Below, one piece after another: positions 1 through 7,932 of a DNA stretch of 64,000 nucleotides; position 1 is the stretch's first letter, and each line of letters begins with the position of its first letter. This DNA is from CAVZVW01 sp963778845. Lineage in GTDB: Bacteria; Actinomycetota; Actinomycetes; Actinomycetales; Kineosporiaceae. Under the pieces are notes generated by a model. The model had not been told where the DNA came from. It saw only the letters and a program-made list of their open reading frames with translations, and did not search any database. Position numbers and translations under genes: made by a program. The DNA lies in assembly GCA_963778845.1 (NCBI GenBank), contig CAVZVW010000009.1, forward strand, positions 620,001-684,000, in the 5' to 3' direction.

Positions 1-177
1 GGCCGCGTCGAGGTCGACGAGGTGGATCCACTCGGCACCGTCGCGATGCCAGGCCAGGGCGGCATCGAGCGGGTCGCCGTAGGCCGTCTCGGTACCGGCC
101 TCCCCTTGGACGAGGCGCACCGCCCGACCGCCTGCGACGTCCACCGCGGGCAGCAGGTCCAGCCGGGGCGGCGTCAC
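1..177 (-). CDS. hisA: HisA/PriA isomerase, N-terminal fragment cut by window edge
   Basis: The first 59 codons of a (beta-alpha)8 isomerase are visible, starting at a GTG and reading LLPAVDVAGGRAVRLVQGE, the classic HisA/PriA beginning with the catalytic Asp of the PAVDV motif at about residue 12. HisA isomerises ProFAR to PRFAR in histidine synthesis. In actinobacteria the same enzyme (PriA) often also serves tryptophan synthesis as TrpF; that dual role is known for the family, not shown here. It lies 44 bp downstream of the small membrane-protein gene, in the same direction as hisH, hisB and hisC. Confidence 0.9.
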   Translation of the reverse strand, partial: MTPPRLDLLPAVDVAGGRAVRLVQGEAGTETAYGDPLDAALAWHRDGAEWIHLVDLDAA

Positions 178-221
178 CGGTAAGCCTCGGGTCGGCCGGG
201 CCGGGTCGGGCGCGTTGCGGC

Positions 222-557
222 TCACGACGACGGCCTTCGGTCGAAGAACAGCACGGTCAGCAAGGGCCAGGCCAGCAGGCTGAGCCCGACCGCCGAGCCG
301 CGCCACCACCACGACGGCGTGAGCAGCCACACGGCGACGTTCAGGGGAACGAGCCCGGCGAGCAGCAGCCCGTTCTCGCGCCGGCGCTGCCGTGCCAGCG
401 CCGACCGCGGCTCCGAGCTGCTCGTCAGCGGCGAGGTCAGGTGCGAGCGCAGGCGGGCGCGACGTCGCGCACGTGCCCGCTCTCGCGCGCGCCGCTCCCG
501 ATCGGCCGACGCCGCCGTCTCGCGCACGGCACGGCGCCGGGCTCGCTCCTTGCTCAC
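222..557 (-). CDS. Small two-TM membrane protein between hisH and hisA
   Basis: Predicted protein of 111 residues. The first 60 residues are a very basic Arg/Ala-rich stretch with no clear fold. The C-terminal 50 hold two hydrophobic segments separated by a Trp-rich turn (PSWWWRG), so it is probably an inner-membrane protein with a charged cytoplasmic N-terminus. I chose the GTG at 557 because it overlaps the hisH stop as GTGA, implying translational coupling; the open frame continues further upstream inside hisH. Small membrane proteins at this place are common in Micrococcales histidine operons. Function unknown. Confidence 0.7.
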   Translation of the reverse strand: MSKERARRRAVRETAASADRERRARERARARRRARLRSHLTSPLTSSSEPRSALARQRRRENGLLLAGLVPLNVAVWLLTPSWWWRGSAVGLSLLAWPLLTVLFFDRRPSS

Positions 558-1264
558 CGCAGGCCCTCGACCCAGTTCCACAGCAGCTGCGCGCCCGCGT
601 CGCCGGACTTCTCGGGGTGGAACTGGGTGGCTGACAGCGGCCCATCCTCGACGGCGGCGACGAACCGCGCGCCGTGCTCGGCCCACGTGACGAGCGGGGG
701 CTTGAACGGCGTCGGGGCGCCTCCAGGACCCACGCGGCCAGGCCGCTGCACGGCGTAGGAGTGCACGAAGTAGAACCGCTCACCCTCGACACCGGCGAAG
801 AGGTGCGTGCCGGACGGGGGTTCGACCGTGTTCCATCCCATGTGCGGGACGACGCCGGCCGGCAGCCGCTCGACGACGCCGGGCCACTGGGCGAGCCCCG
901 GGACATCGCAGCCGTGCTCGTCCGAGCGCTCGAAGAGCACCTGGAGACCCACGCATATGCCCAGCACCGGTCTGCCGCCCGCCAGCCGACGGTCGATGAC
1001 CTGGTCGGCACGTACGTCGCGCAGCCCGGTCGCGACGGCGGCGAAGGCCCCGACCCCGGGTACGACGAGACCCGCGCACTCCTGTGCCTGCGCCGGGTCG
1101 GCCGTCAGGGACACCGCGGCGCCGACCCTCTCGAGCGCGCGCACCGCCGAGCGCACGTTCCCGGACCCATAGTCGAGCACGACGACGCGGGGCCGCCCGT
1201 GCTCGCGCGGGCGCGCCGGCGCCGGCGCCCGCCCCTCCTGCGGGACCGCCCCCGAAGGGGTCAC
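554..1264 (-). CDS. hisH: Imidazole glycerol phosphate synthase, glutaminase subunit HisH
   Basis: Class I glutamine amidotransferase that supplies ammonia to HisF for ring closure of PRFAR to IGP and AICAR. The core begins VVVLDYGSGNVRS. The nucleophile elbow is GICVGLQ (Cys), and the catalytic His-Glu pair lies in TQFHPEKSG near the C-terminus. The GTG at 1264 overlaps the hisB stop (GTGA) and gives 236 residues with a Pro/Arg-rich N-terminal extension of about 28 residues; a downstream GTG just before LDYGSG would give the usual length. hisF is not in the window. Confidence 0.93.
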   Translation of the reverse strand: MTPSGAVPQEGRAPAPARPREHGRPRVVVLDYGSGNVRSAVRALERVGAAVSLTADPAQAQECAGLVVPGVGAFAAVATGLRDVRADQVIDRRLAGGRPVLGICVGLQVLFERSDEHGCDVPGLAQWPGVVERLPAGVVPHMGWNTVEPPSGTHLFAGVEGERFYFVHSYAVQRPGRVGPGGAPTPFKPPLVTWAEHGARFVAAVEDGPLSATQFHPEKSGDAGAQLLWNWVEGLR

Positions 1265-1860
1265 AGGGCGCCCTTCGTGCTCGGGACACCCGCCACGCGC
1301 GGGTCGGCCTCCACCGCCGCGCGAAGCGCCCTGGCCACGGCCTTGAACTGGGCCTCGACGATGTGGTGCGGGTCGCGCCCGGCGAGCACGCGCACGTGCA
1401 GGGCGACCCCCGCCGCGTGGGCGAGCGTCTCGAAGACGTGCCCGGTCAACGACCCGGTGAAGGTGCCTCCGATGAGGGCGTACTGCTGCCCCTCCGGCTC
1501 GCCCGTGTGCACGCAGTAGGGGCGTCCGGACACGTCCACCGCGGCCTGCACCAGACACTCGTCCAACGGCACCAGCGCGTCGCCGAACCGCCGGATCCCG
1601 GTCTTGTCGCCGAGCGCCTCGCGCAGCGCCTGGCCGAGCACGATGGCCACGTCCTCCACCGTGTGGTGGGCGTCGACGTCGATGTCGCCCGTGGCCTGGA
1701 CGGCCAGGTCGACGAGGGCGTGCTTGGCGAGGGTGGCCAGCATGTGGTCGTAGAACGCCACCCCGGTCGACACCTCGGCCCGGCCCTCGCCGTCGAGGTC
1801 GAGCTCGACAGTCACGCTGGACTCCTTGGTGACCCGCTCCACGCGGGCGCTCCTGCTCAT
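1261..1860 (-). CDS. hisB: Imidazoleglycerol-phosphate dehydratase HisB
   Basis: Dehydrates IGP to imidazole-acetol phosphate, the sixth step of histidine synthesis. The 199-residue length equals that of monofunctional bacterial IGPD. Both manganese-binding motifs are present: DAHHTVED (residues 63-70) and DPHHIVEAQFK (163-173). There is no HAD phosphatase domain as in the E. coli bifunctional enzyme, so histidinol-phosphate phosphatase must be encoded elsewhere. Its ATG overlaps the hisC stop (ATGA), and its stop overlaps the hisH start. Confidence 0.97.
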   Translation of the reverse strand: MSRSARVERVTKESSVTVELDLDGEGRAEVSTGVAFYDHMLATLAKHALVDLAVQATGDIDVDAHHTVEDVAIVLGQALREALGDKTGIRRFGDALVPLDECLVQAAVDVSGRPYCVHTGEPEGQQYALIGGTFTGSLTGHVFETLAHAAGVALHVRVLAGRDPHHIVEAQFKAVARALRAAVEADPRVAGVPSTKGAL

Positions 1861-2990
1861 CGACGGGCCTCCACCACGTACTCCAGACTGTCAAGGAACG
1901 ACGTGGTCTCCTCGGGGGTGCCCGCGGTGACCCTGAGGTGATGCCTGATGCCAACGTCGCGGACCAGAACACCGTGGTCGAGCAGGCCGCGCCAGACGGC
2001 GACCTCGTCGTCCAGGCCGCCGAACAGCACGAAGTTGGCGTCGCTGGGTACGGGGGCCAGCCCAAGCCGGGGCATCTCGGCCACGATCCGGTCGCGCTGC
2101 CCTTTGATCGCATCGACGGTCGAGAGCAGCAGGTCGGCGTGCCGCAGCGCCGCTCGCGCCGCCGCCTGCGTGAGCGCGGAGAGGTGGTAGGGCAGGCGCA
2201 CGAGGCGCAGCGCGTCGCACAGGAGAGGGTCGGCCGCCAGGTACCCCACCCTGGCTCCGGCCAGCGCGAACGCCTTGCTCATCGTGCGCGTCACGACCAG
2301 TCTCGGCCGTCCCGGCAGCAACGTGAGGGCGCTGGGCGTGCCGGGGCGGGCGAACTCGGCATAGGCCTCGTCGACCACGACCACCCCAGGAGTGCGGACG
2401 TACACCGCCTCGACGACGTCCAGGCTCAGCGCCGTCCCCGTCGGGTTGTTCGGGGAGCAGAGGAAGGTGACGTCGGGCTGGGTGGCCTCCACCTGGGACG
2501 CCGCCTGGTCGGCAGAGAGGTCGAAGGGGCCGCCGGGCGTGCCGCGCAGGCCGTCCACCCATGTCGTGCCGGTGCCCGTGCTGATGATCGGGTGCATCGA
2601 GTAGGCCGGCGTGAACCCGAGCGCCACCCGGCCCGGACCGCCGAACGCCTGAAGGATGTGCTGGAGGACCTCGTTGCTCCCGTTGCCTGCCCAGAGGTTC
2701 TCGGCCGTGAGGCCGTGGCCGAGGTAGGTCGCGAGGTCGCCGCGCAGGCCGGTGAACTCACGCTCGGGGTAGCGGTTGAGGCCCGCGACCTGCTCGCGCA
2801 GGGCGCCCACGACCGCCTCGACGACCTCGGGGGGCACGCTGTAGGAGTTCTCGTTCGTGTTCAGCCGCACCGCGACGCTGAGCTGGGGCGCACCGTAGGG
2901 GGTACGCCCGCGCAGGTCGGGGCGCAACGGCAGGCCGGCCGGGAGGTCCGGCGACGGACCGCCGACGCCGGTCTCGGTCGCCGAAGCCAC
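1857..2990 (-). CDS. hisC: Histidinol-phosphate aminotransferase HisC
   Basis: PLP fold-type I aminotransferase converting imidazole-acetol phosphate and glutamate to histidinol phosphate. Visible motifs, counted from the GTG at 2993: LNTNENSY at about 44-51, SPNNPTGT (180-187), DEAYAEF (208-214) and the PLP lysine in TRTMSKAF (Lys240). Two consecutive GTGs (2993, 2990) can start it; I prefer 2990 because a TAGACT box lies exactly 6 nt upstream and no ribosome-binding site is seen, suggesting a leaderless transcript. First gene of the hisC-hisB-hisH-membrane protein-hisA run; 100 bp separate it from the hisD stop. Confidence 0.96.
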   Translation of the reverse strand: MASATETGVGGPSPDLPAGLPLRPDLRGRTPYGAPQLSVAVRLNTNENSYSVPPEVVEAVVGALREQVAGLNRYPEREFTGLRGDLATYLGHGLTAENLWAGNGSNEVLQHILQAFGGPGRVALGFTPAYSMHPIISTGTGTTWVDGLRGTPGGPFDLSADQAASQVEATQPDVTFLCSPNNPTGTALSLDVVEAVYVRTPGVVVVDEAYAEFARPGTPSALTLLPGRPRLVVTRTMSKAFALAGARVGYLAADPLLCDALRLVRLPYHLSALTQAAARAALRHADLLLSTVDAIKGQRDRIVAEMPRLGLAPVPSDANFVLFGGLDDEVAVWRGLLDHGVLVRDVGIRHHLRVTAGTPEETTSFLDSLEYVVEARR

Positions 2991-2996
2991 CACACC

Positions 2997-3002
2997 AGTC
3001 TA
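2997..3002 (-). promoter_or_regulatory. Candidate -10 box for leaderless hisC
   Basis: TAGACT on the minus strand, 6 nt from the GTG at 2990. The spacing is that of actinobacterial leaderless promoters (TANNNT, then a start codon 6-7 nt on). No clear -35 hexamer is seen. Inferred from spacing and motif only. Confidence 0.45.
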
Positions 3003-3090
3003 AGCGGGCCCGACCACCCCCCTGCTCGCGTCCTCTGGCGCCCAAGCGTTGTCTGCTCCACCCTTGGACGGCTGGGCTTTGTCGGGTGGG

Positions 3091-4419
3091 TCACGTCAGG
3101 CGGGCCTCGACGGCTTGGCCGTGCGCAGGCAGGTCCTCCGCACGGGCGAGGGCGAGCACGTGCGGTGCGACGTCGCGCAGCGCGGCCTCGTCGTAGGCGA
3201 TCACCTGGACGCCGCGCAGGAAGGACTGCACTCCGAGCCCGCTGGAGTGCCGGGCGCATCCCCCGGTCGGCAGCACGTGGTTCGACCCCGCGCAGTAGTC
3301 CCCGAGGCTCACCGGAGACCACGGCCCCACGAAGATCGCTCCGGCGTTGCGCACGCGAGCGGCCACGCCCGCGGCGTCCCGGGTCTGGATCTCCAGGTGC
3401 TCAGCGGCGTAGGCGTCCACCACCGCGAGCCCGGCGTCCAGGTCGTCCACCAGCACGATGCCAGACTGCGGCCCGTCGAGGGCGGCGGTGATGCGCTCCA
3501 CGTGCTTGGTCGCGGCGACCTGGTCGGCCAGTGCCAGCTCCACCGCGTCGGCCAGCGCGACACTGTCCGTCACGAGCACCGCCGCCGCCATGGGGTCGTG
3601 CTCGGCCTGGCTGACGAGGTCGGCGGCGACATGCCGGGGATCGGCGGTCACATCCGCCAGCACGAGGATCTCCGTGGGGCCCGCCTCCGCGTCGATCCCG
3701 ACCCGGCCCTTCAGCAGCCGCTTGGCCGCGGCCACCCAGATGTTGCCCGGGCCCGTGACGAGGTCGACCGGCTCGCACACCGTCTCACCGGAGTCGTCGA
3801 CGACACCGTAGGCGAACATCGCGACGGCCTGCGCCCCGCCGACCGCATACACCTCCTCGACGCCGAGCAGCGCGCACGCGGCCAGGATGGTCGGGTGGGG
3901 CATGCCCTCGAAGCGGGTGGGGTTGTCCCGTTGCGGCGGGCTCGACACCGCGATCGAGGCCACGCCGGCCTCCTGTGCCGGCACCACGTTCATCACCACG
4001 CTGCTGGGGTACACGGCCAGGCCGCCGGGCACGTAGAGCCCGACCCGGCCGACCGGCACCCACCGCTGCGTCACCGTGCCCCCGGCGACAACGGACGTCA
4101 CGTGGTCGCGGCGCCTCTGCCGGTTGTGGACGGCGCGGGCACGCCGGATCGACTCCTCCAAAGCGGCCCGCACACCCTCGTCCAGCTCGTCGAGCGCCGC
4201 CCGAAGCGCGCCCGCAGGCACCCGGACCGAGGCCGGCCGCACGCCGTCGAACCGCTCGGCGAGGTCGAGGAGGGCCGCCACCCCTCGGTCGCGTACCTCG
4301 TCGCAGATCGGGCGCACCCTGTCGAGTGCATGCTCGACGTCGAGCCCGGCCCGCGGGACGACTCCGCGCAGGCCCCTGGCCGTGAGGGTCTGCCCACGCA
4401 GGTCGAGACGCCGGATCAC
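3091..4419 (-). CDS. hisD: Histidinol dehydrogenase HisD
   Basis: NAD- and zinc-dependent enzyme that oxidises histidinol to histidine in two steps, the last reactions of the pathway. Length (442 aa) is typical. Signature stretches are GRVGLYVPGG (125-133), TGPGNIWVAAAKR (222-234), DAEAGPTEI (243-251) and QAEHDPM (271-277) with metal-binding Gln and His; EHLEIQT with the catalytic Glu/His lies near residue 350. The GTG start follows TAGAAT by 6 nt. It is transcribed toward hisC across 100 bp and is divergent from the LON-domain gene. Confidence 0.97.
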   Translation of the reverse strand: MIRRLDLRGQTLTARGLRGVVPRAGLDVEHALDRVRPICDEVRDRGVAALLDLAERFDGVRPASVRVPAGALRAALDELDEGVRAALEESIRRARAVHNRQRRRDHVTSVVAGGTVTQRWVPVGRVGLYVPGGLAVYPSSVVMNVVPAQEAGVASIAVSSPPQRDNPTRFEGMPHPTILAACALLGVEEVYAVGGAQAVAMFAYGVVDDSGETVCEPVDLVTGPGNIWVAAAKRLLKGRVGIDAEAGPTEILVLADVTADPRHVAADLVSQAEHDPMAAAVLVTDSVALADAVELALADQVAATKHVERITAALDGPQSGIVLVDDLDAGLAVVDAYAAEHLEIQTRDAAGVAARVRNAGAIFVGPWSPVSLGDYCAGSNHVLPTGGCARHSSGLGVQSFLRGVQVIAYDEAALRDVAPHVLALARAEDLPAHGQAVEARLT

Positions 4420-4425
4420 CCTCGG

Positions 4426-4453
4426 ATTCTAGGCGCGAGCGGCTGGCTACCCT
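4426..4453. promoter_or_regulatory. Back-to-back divergent -10 boxes for hisD and the LON-domain gene
   Basis: On the minus strand TAGAAT (4426-4431) lies 6 nt before the hisD GTG; on the plus strand TACCCT (4448-4453) lies 7 nt before the LON-domain GTG at 4461. Both fit leaderless actinobacterial promoters. With only 41 bp between the two start codons, the promoters must overlap and probably compete for polymerase. No operator is recognisable. Confidence 0.5.
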
Positions 4454-4460
4454 GTCGGGC

Positions 4461-5126
4461 GTGGCCACGCCGCTGGCGCTGTTCCCGCTCACGACCGTGC
4501 TGGTGCCGGGTCTCGTGCTGCCCCTGCACATCTTCGAGGACCGGTACCGCCTGCTCGTCGCGGCATTGATGGCCCTGCCCGAGGGCGCGACGCGCGAGTT
4601 CGGCGTGGTCGCGATCCGAACCGGGCGCGAGGTGGGCGCCGACGGCGTCACCGCCTTGTTCGACGTCGGCTGCACCGCCGAGCTGCGCGAGGTGACGCCG
4701 TACAGCGACGGCCGCTTCGACATCGTCACCGTGGGGCGCAGCCGCTTCCGGCTGCACGGCATCGACGACGCAGCGGGCACCCCGTACCACACGGGACTCG
4801 TGGACTACCTGCGCGAGCCCGACGGCGCACCCGAGGGCCTGGCCGACCTCACCGCCCGCGTACAGGAGCGGTTCGGCGAGTACGTGGCCCGCCTGGGTGT
4901 CGATCAGCCGCCTGAGACCACCGACGACCCGCGTGTGACCTCCTACATCGTCGCGGCGGCCACGGTGCTCGACCTGGCCGAGCGCCAGGCGCTGCTCGAG
5001 GCGCCGACCACACGGGCGCGGCTGGAGGCCGAGCTGATGCTGCTGCGCCGGGAGACGACCATGGTGGCGACCTTCGGCGCGCTCCCGGCCGTCGACCTGC
5101 TGCGTGGGGGGATGGACCCGAACTGA
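4461..5126 (+). CDS. LON peptidase substrate-binding-domain protein
   Basis: 221 residues matching only the N-terminal substrate-binding (PUA-like) domain of Lon. It opens LALFPLTTVLVPGLVLPLHIFEDRYR and has the usual beta-rich stretch VTVGRSRFRL near the middle. There is no AAA+ or Ser-Lys protease domain, so it is a stand-alone LON domain protein of unknown function, common in actinobacteria. GTG start with an apparent leaderless promoter and no ribosome-binding site. Its TGA overlaps a CTG that probably starts the following ybaK gene. Confidence 0.88.
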   Translation: MATPLALFPLTTVLVPGLVLPLHIFEDRYRLLVAALMALPEGATREFGVVAIRTGREVGADGVTALFDVGCTAELREVTPYSDGRFDIVTVGRSRFRLHGIDDAAGTPYHTGLVDYLREPDGAPEGLADLTARVQERFGEYVARLGVDQPPETTDDPRVTSYIVAAATVLDLAERQALLEAPTTRARLEAELMLLRRETTMVATFGALPAVDLLRGGMDPN

Positions 5127-5644
5127 GCACGAGACCGAACCGTCGCACCGGCGCCGCAACCCCGGCGACACGCCTGCTCGCACAGGCGCGGGTCACGCAC
5201 GTGGTGCATTCCTACGACCACGACCCGAGGGCCGTCGCCGAGGGGCTCTCCTACGGCCAGGAGGCCGCGCAGCTGCTCGGCGTCGACCCGTCCCGGGTGT
5301 TCAAGACCCTCGTCGCCGACGTGGACGGCGCCCTCACGGTCGCCGTCGTACCCGTCACCGGCTTCGTGGACCTGAAGGCGCTCGCCGGCGCTGTGTCGGG
5401 CAAGCGGGCCGTGATGGCCGAGGTCGCCGACGCCGAGCGTGCAACCGGCTACGTCGCCGGAGGCATCAGCCCCTTGGGTCAACGCCGCCGCTTGCCCACG
5501 GTGCTGGACTCGAGTGCCCTGCAGCACGAGACCATCCTGGTCAGTGCCGGGCGCCGAGGCCTCGACGTCGAGCTCTCACCGCGAGACCTCGTGCGACTGA
5601 CCCAAGCTGTCACCGCCCTCGTGGGTCGCAGCCACCCCGCCTGA
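5123..5644 (+). CDS. ybaK: YbaK-family Cys-tRNA(Pro) deacylase
   Basis: YbaK/EbsC proteins hydrolyse Cys mischarged onto tRNA-Pro. The match is end to end: HSYDHDPR, VFKTLVADVDG, VVPVTGFVDLK, the GGISPLGQRRRLP motif and GRRGLDVELSP near the C-terminus. The first ATG/GTG/TTG in frame is GTG 5201 (HVVHSYDHD), but family homology clearly extends upstream (TPATRLLAQARVTHV). The only in-frame initiator covering that is CTG 5123, overlapping the preceding stop as CTGA, so I used it (173 aa). The 3' end overlaps the convergent DUF2567-like gene by 69 bp. A second YbaK paralogue lies at 52138. Confidence 0.87.
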   Translation: MSTRPNRRTGAATPATRLLAQARVTHVVHSYDHDPRAVAEGLSYGQEAAQLLGVDPSRVFKTLVADVDGALTVAVVPVTGFVDLKALAGAVSGKRAVMAEVADAERATGYVAGGISPLGQRRRLPTVLDSSALQHETILVSAGRRGLDVELSPRDLVRLTQAVTALVGRSHPA

Positions 5645-6055
5645 GCGCCGGGGGGCGAACATCGCGGACACCGCGGTGTACACGAACACCACGGCCGCCG
5701 TGGTCACCGGCCAGACGAAGGCCGCGCCGGGCGCCCTGAGAACCGGGGCGCCGGCCAGCCGGCCCACGCCCCAGGCGACCCAGGCGCCGAGCACGGACCC
5801 GAGTACACCCACGGCGACGCGGCGCACCGGGCTCGCGCCGGGTCGGGCCAGCAGCCAGACGGCCACCAGCAGGCCCGTGACGGCGCCGATGGTCGCGAGC
5901 ATGCCCTCACGGGCGATGCTGGCCTCGCCGACGTCGGCCCACCGGGCGGCCAGCGGCAGCAGCGCTCGCCAGGTGAGCCCTACGAGCACTCCCACGACCA
6001 GAAGCCCGAGCCCGAGGAGCACGTCGGCGCGAACGCGCCGGCTCGTCGTGGACAC
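5576..6055 (-). CDS. DUF2567-like integral membrane protein
   Basis: 159 residues with four hydrophobic segments (roughly 13-33, 53-69, 80-100, 112-130) and a short polar C-terminal tail. The pattern and opening (RVRADVLLGLG) resemble DUF2567 proteins of actinobacteria; function is unknown. The GTG start is preceded by TAGGCT at a 6-nt distance, suggesting a leaderless mRNA. Its last 23 codons lie antisense to the end of ybaK, an unusually long tail-to-tail overlap. Family assignment is by resemblance only. Confidence 0.7.
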   Translation of the reverse strand: MSTTSRRVRADVLLGLGLLVVGVLVGLTWRALLPLAARWADVGEASIAREGMLATIGAVTGLLVAVWLLARPGASPVRRVAVGVLGSVLGAWVAWGVGRLAGAPVLRAPGAAFVWPVTTAAVVFVYTAVSAMFAPRRSGGVAATHEGGDSLGQSHEVSR

Positions 6056-6061
6056 CCGGCC

Positions 6062-6067
6062 AGCCTA
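6062..6067 (-). promoter_or_regulatory. Candidate -10 box for the DUF2567-like gene
   Basis: TAGGCT on the minus strand, exactly 6 nt from the GTG at 6055, matching the leaderless pattern seen for hisC and hisD. It sits in the 44-bp gap after the DUF3352 gene, so this gene probably has its own transcript. Confidence 0.4.
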
Positions 6068-6099
6068 AGCGACGCGGGCGCAGCGCCGGAGCGTGGCCG

Positions 6100-7704
6100 T
6101 CAGCGGCCCCCCACGCGGATGGTGAGAGTCGTCAGACCGTACTTGTCCACCTGCTCGGACATCCCGACGACGTCGAGGGCACGCAGGGTCGCCGCCGCCT
6201 GGTCGGGGATCTGGTCGCCGTACTGGTCGGCGAGCCCCCTCAGGTCGGCGTAGACCACGACGACGGCCGTCGTGCCGCCCTGCACCGTCGAGGTGTAGCC
6301 CGCAGTGGCCCCCAGCTTCCCGCCGGCGGCCATCGCGTTGGCCTGGCCCTCCGTGGTGGCCAGCACCCAACCCGTCCCTGCGTCGCGCCGCTCGAGCGGC
6401 AGCTCGATCTGCGCCGCGGCCGCGACGAGCCTGCCGAGGGTGTCGGAGGCGTCGGATCCTGACTCCCCGTGCACACCGATCGACGGGTTGCCCTGCCCGT
6501 CGGGACGCCCGACCGCGAGCGCCAGCCGGTCGCCCAGCACGGCCACGAGGTCGTCGGGCAGCTTCAAGCCGGTGTTGACCTCGATCGTGGACAGGACCTG
6601 CGCCGCGTCGGTCCCCTGTGCCTGCATCTGGTCCACCGCGGACTGCCAGTTGGCGCCCACCGCCTTGCCCCAGCCGGTGACGCCGACGGCGACGAGCGTG
6701 TCGTCGGGGAGGTTCTCGACCCCTGTGCCGGCGCTCGTCGCTGCCGTGCCGACCCCACCCGCAGGCCCGGACCCGGCCGGTGGGTTGCGCTTGATCTTGC
6801 CGGTGATCTCCAGCCGCCCCCCGGCGAAGCGCGCGGCGATCGCGCCGTGACCGCTGAGGGTCGACAACGACCCCGCGGCCAGGCCGGCCCCGAGTGCACC
6901 GGAGGCGTTCAGGAGGTCGCGGACACCCGCGGCGTCGAACCACGTCGTCGCGAACCCGTTCTCCCCGACCAGGCGCAGGTCGGCCCCGAACGTAGGCGCC
7001 TTGGACAGGGGCGACGCCGCGGCGTCCGACAGCGCCTTCTGCGCAGTGGCCCGGTCCTTCGCGACGACGGCCCAGCCGTCAGCGATCGCCATTCCCGTGT
7101 CGTGCAGGCTGCTCAGGGTCGCGCGCGCCTTCTGCTCGTCGGCGACCTGGAGAACGACCAGCAGGTCGGGGTCGTCGCCCTTGGCCGGGCCAGGCACCAT
7201 CGCGGCCGCGACGCGCTGCCCGAGCCAGGGCTTCACACTCGACCAGGCCGGGGCCGCGGCGTCACCGGAGGTCAGCTTCTCGTAGGCCCACTGCCGCAGG
7301 TCGGTGCTCTCGCTGACCCCGCTGCCGACGTCGGGCAGCCGCCTGAGAAACCGGAGCGCGTCGAGCTTCTGCCCCGCGGACGGGTCGAGGTCGATCTTGG
7401 CGAACAGGAACGCAGACGCAGGGGTGTGCTGCTCGGGCTGGTCGCCGCCACCGGCGAGCACCGAGTAGGCGAATGCCCCTGCACCGATCATCCCCGCGAC
7501 CACGACGGCGGTCAGCGCCACCGCGAGAGTGCGACCGCGCTGTCGTCGAGGACGGGGTGCGGGTACGCCGCCCACGGCCGGGACCGGGAGCTCCCCGTCC
7601 ATCACCTCGCGGGAGACCGACTCCGGCTGCGCCGCCGCGCCGGGGTCGGCCCAGACCTGTGGTGGCTGATCGACCGGGTCACGCTCACGCCCTGTGTCGT
7701 CCAC
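6100..7704 (-). CDS. DUF3352-family membrane-anchored extracellular protein
   Basis: 534 residues. A Pro-rich cytoplasmic N-terminus of about 57 residues is followed by one transmembrane segment (LAVALTAVVVAGMIGAGAFAY region, about 60-82) and a large exported domain beginning TPASAFLFAKIDLDPSAGQK, typical of DUF3352. The domain has repeated alpha/beta units and no catalytic motif that I recognise. DUF3352 proteins are conserved in high-GC Gram-positives and unassigned. GTG start with a GGGGGA sequence just upstream. It ends 44 bp before the DUF2567-like start; the upstream gap carries tandem repeats. Confidence 0.82.
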   Translation of the reverse strand: MDDTGRERDPVDQPPQVWADPGAAAQPESVSREVMDGELPVPAVGGVPAPRPRRQRGRTLAVALTAVVVAGMIGAGAFAYSVLAGGGDQPEQHTPASAFLFAKIDLDPSAGQKLDALRFLRRLPDVGSGVSESTDLRQWAYEKLTSGDAAAPAWSSVKPWLGQRVAAAMVPGPAKGDDPDLLVVLQVADEQKARATLSSLHDTGMAIADGWAVVAKDRATAQKALSDAAASPLSKAPTFGADLRLVGENGFATTWFDAAGVRDLLNASGALGAGLAAGSLSTLSGHGAIAARFAGGRLEITGKIKRNPPAGSGPAGGVGTAATSAGTGVENLPDDTLVAVGVTGWGKAVGANWQSAVDQMQAQGTDAAQVLSTIEVNTGLKLPDDLVAVLGDRLALAVGRPDGQGNPSIGVHGESGSDASDTLGRLVAAAAQIELPLERRDAGTGWVLATTEGQANAMAAGGKLGATAGYTSTVQGGTTAVVVVYADLRGLADQYGDQIPDQAAATLRALDVVGMSEQVDKYGLTTLTIRVGGR

Positions 7705-7821
7705 CGTGATCCCCCGTCCTCACATGTCGGTGCGCTCAGAAGGCGGTGCGCGCGTCGGTCGGCGACCAGTCCGCCGAGCGCCAGCGCATCGTAGGCTCCC
7801 TGCCCGTCGCGGGCCAGCCTC

Positions 7822-7891
7822 CAGCCGCCTTCCGGGTGACAGCCGCCTTCCGGGTGACAGCCGCTTTCGGTGACAGCCGCCTTCCGGGTGA
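7822..7891. repeat. 18-bp tandem repeat, four units, between DUF3352 and dnaE1
   Basis: Units of cagccgccttccgggtga at 7822-7839, 7840-7857, 7858-7873 (16-nt variant) and 7874-7891. It lies in the 228-bp gap just after the dnaE1 stop (transcribed from the right) and before the DUF3352 start. No stable hairpin or T-tract is evident, so it is better called a minisatellite than a terminator. Confidence 0.9.
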
Positions 7892-7932
7892 CCTGAAAGG
7901 GTCCGGCGGACCCGGACGGGACAGGTGCGCGT

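Noticed and set aside
554..2113. hisH starting far upstream inside hisB/hisC (519 residues)
   Set aside because: Only the last 236 residues match HisH, and hisB occupies the upstream part; the GTGA overlap at 1264 gives a natural start.
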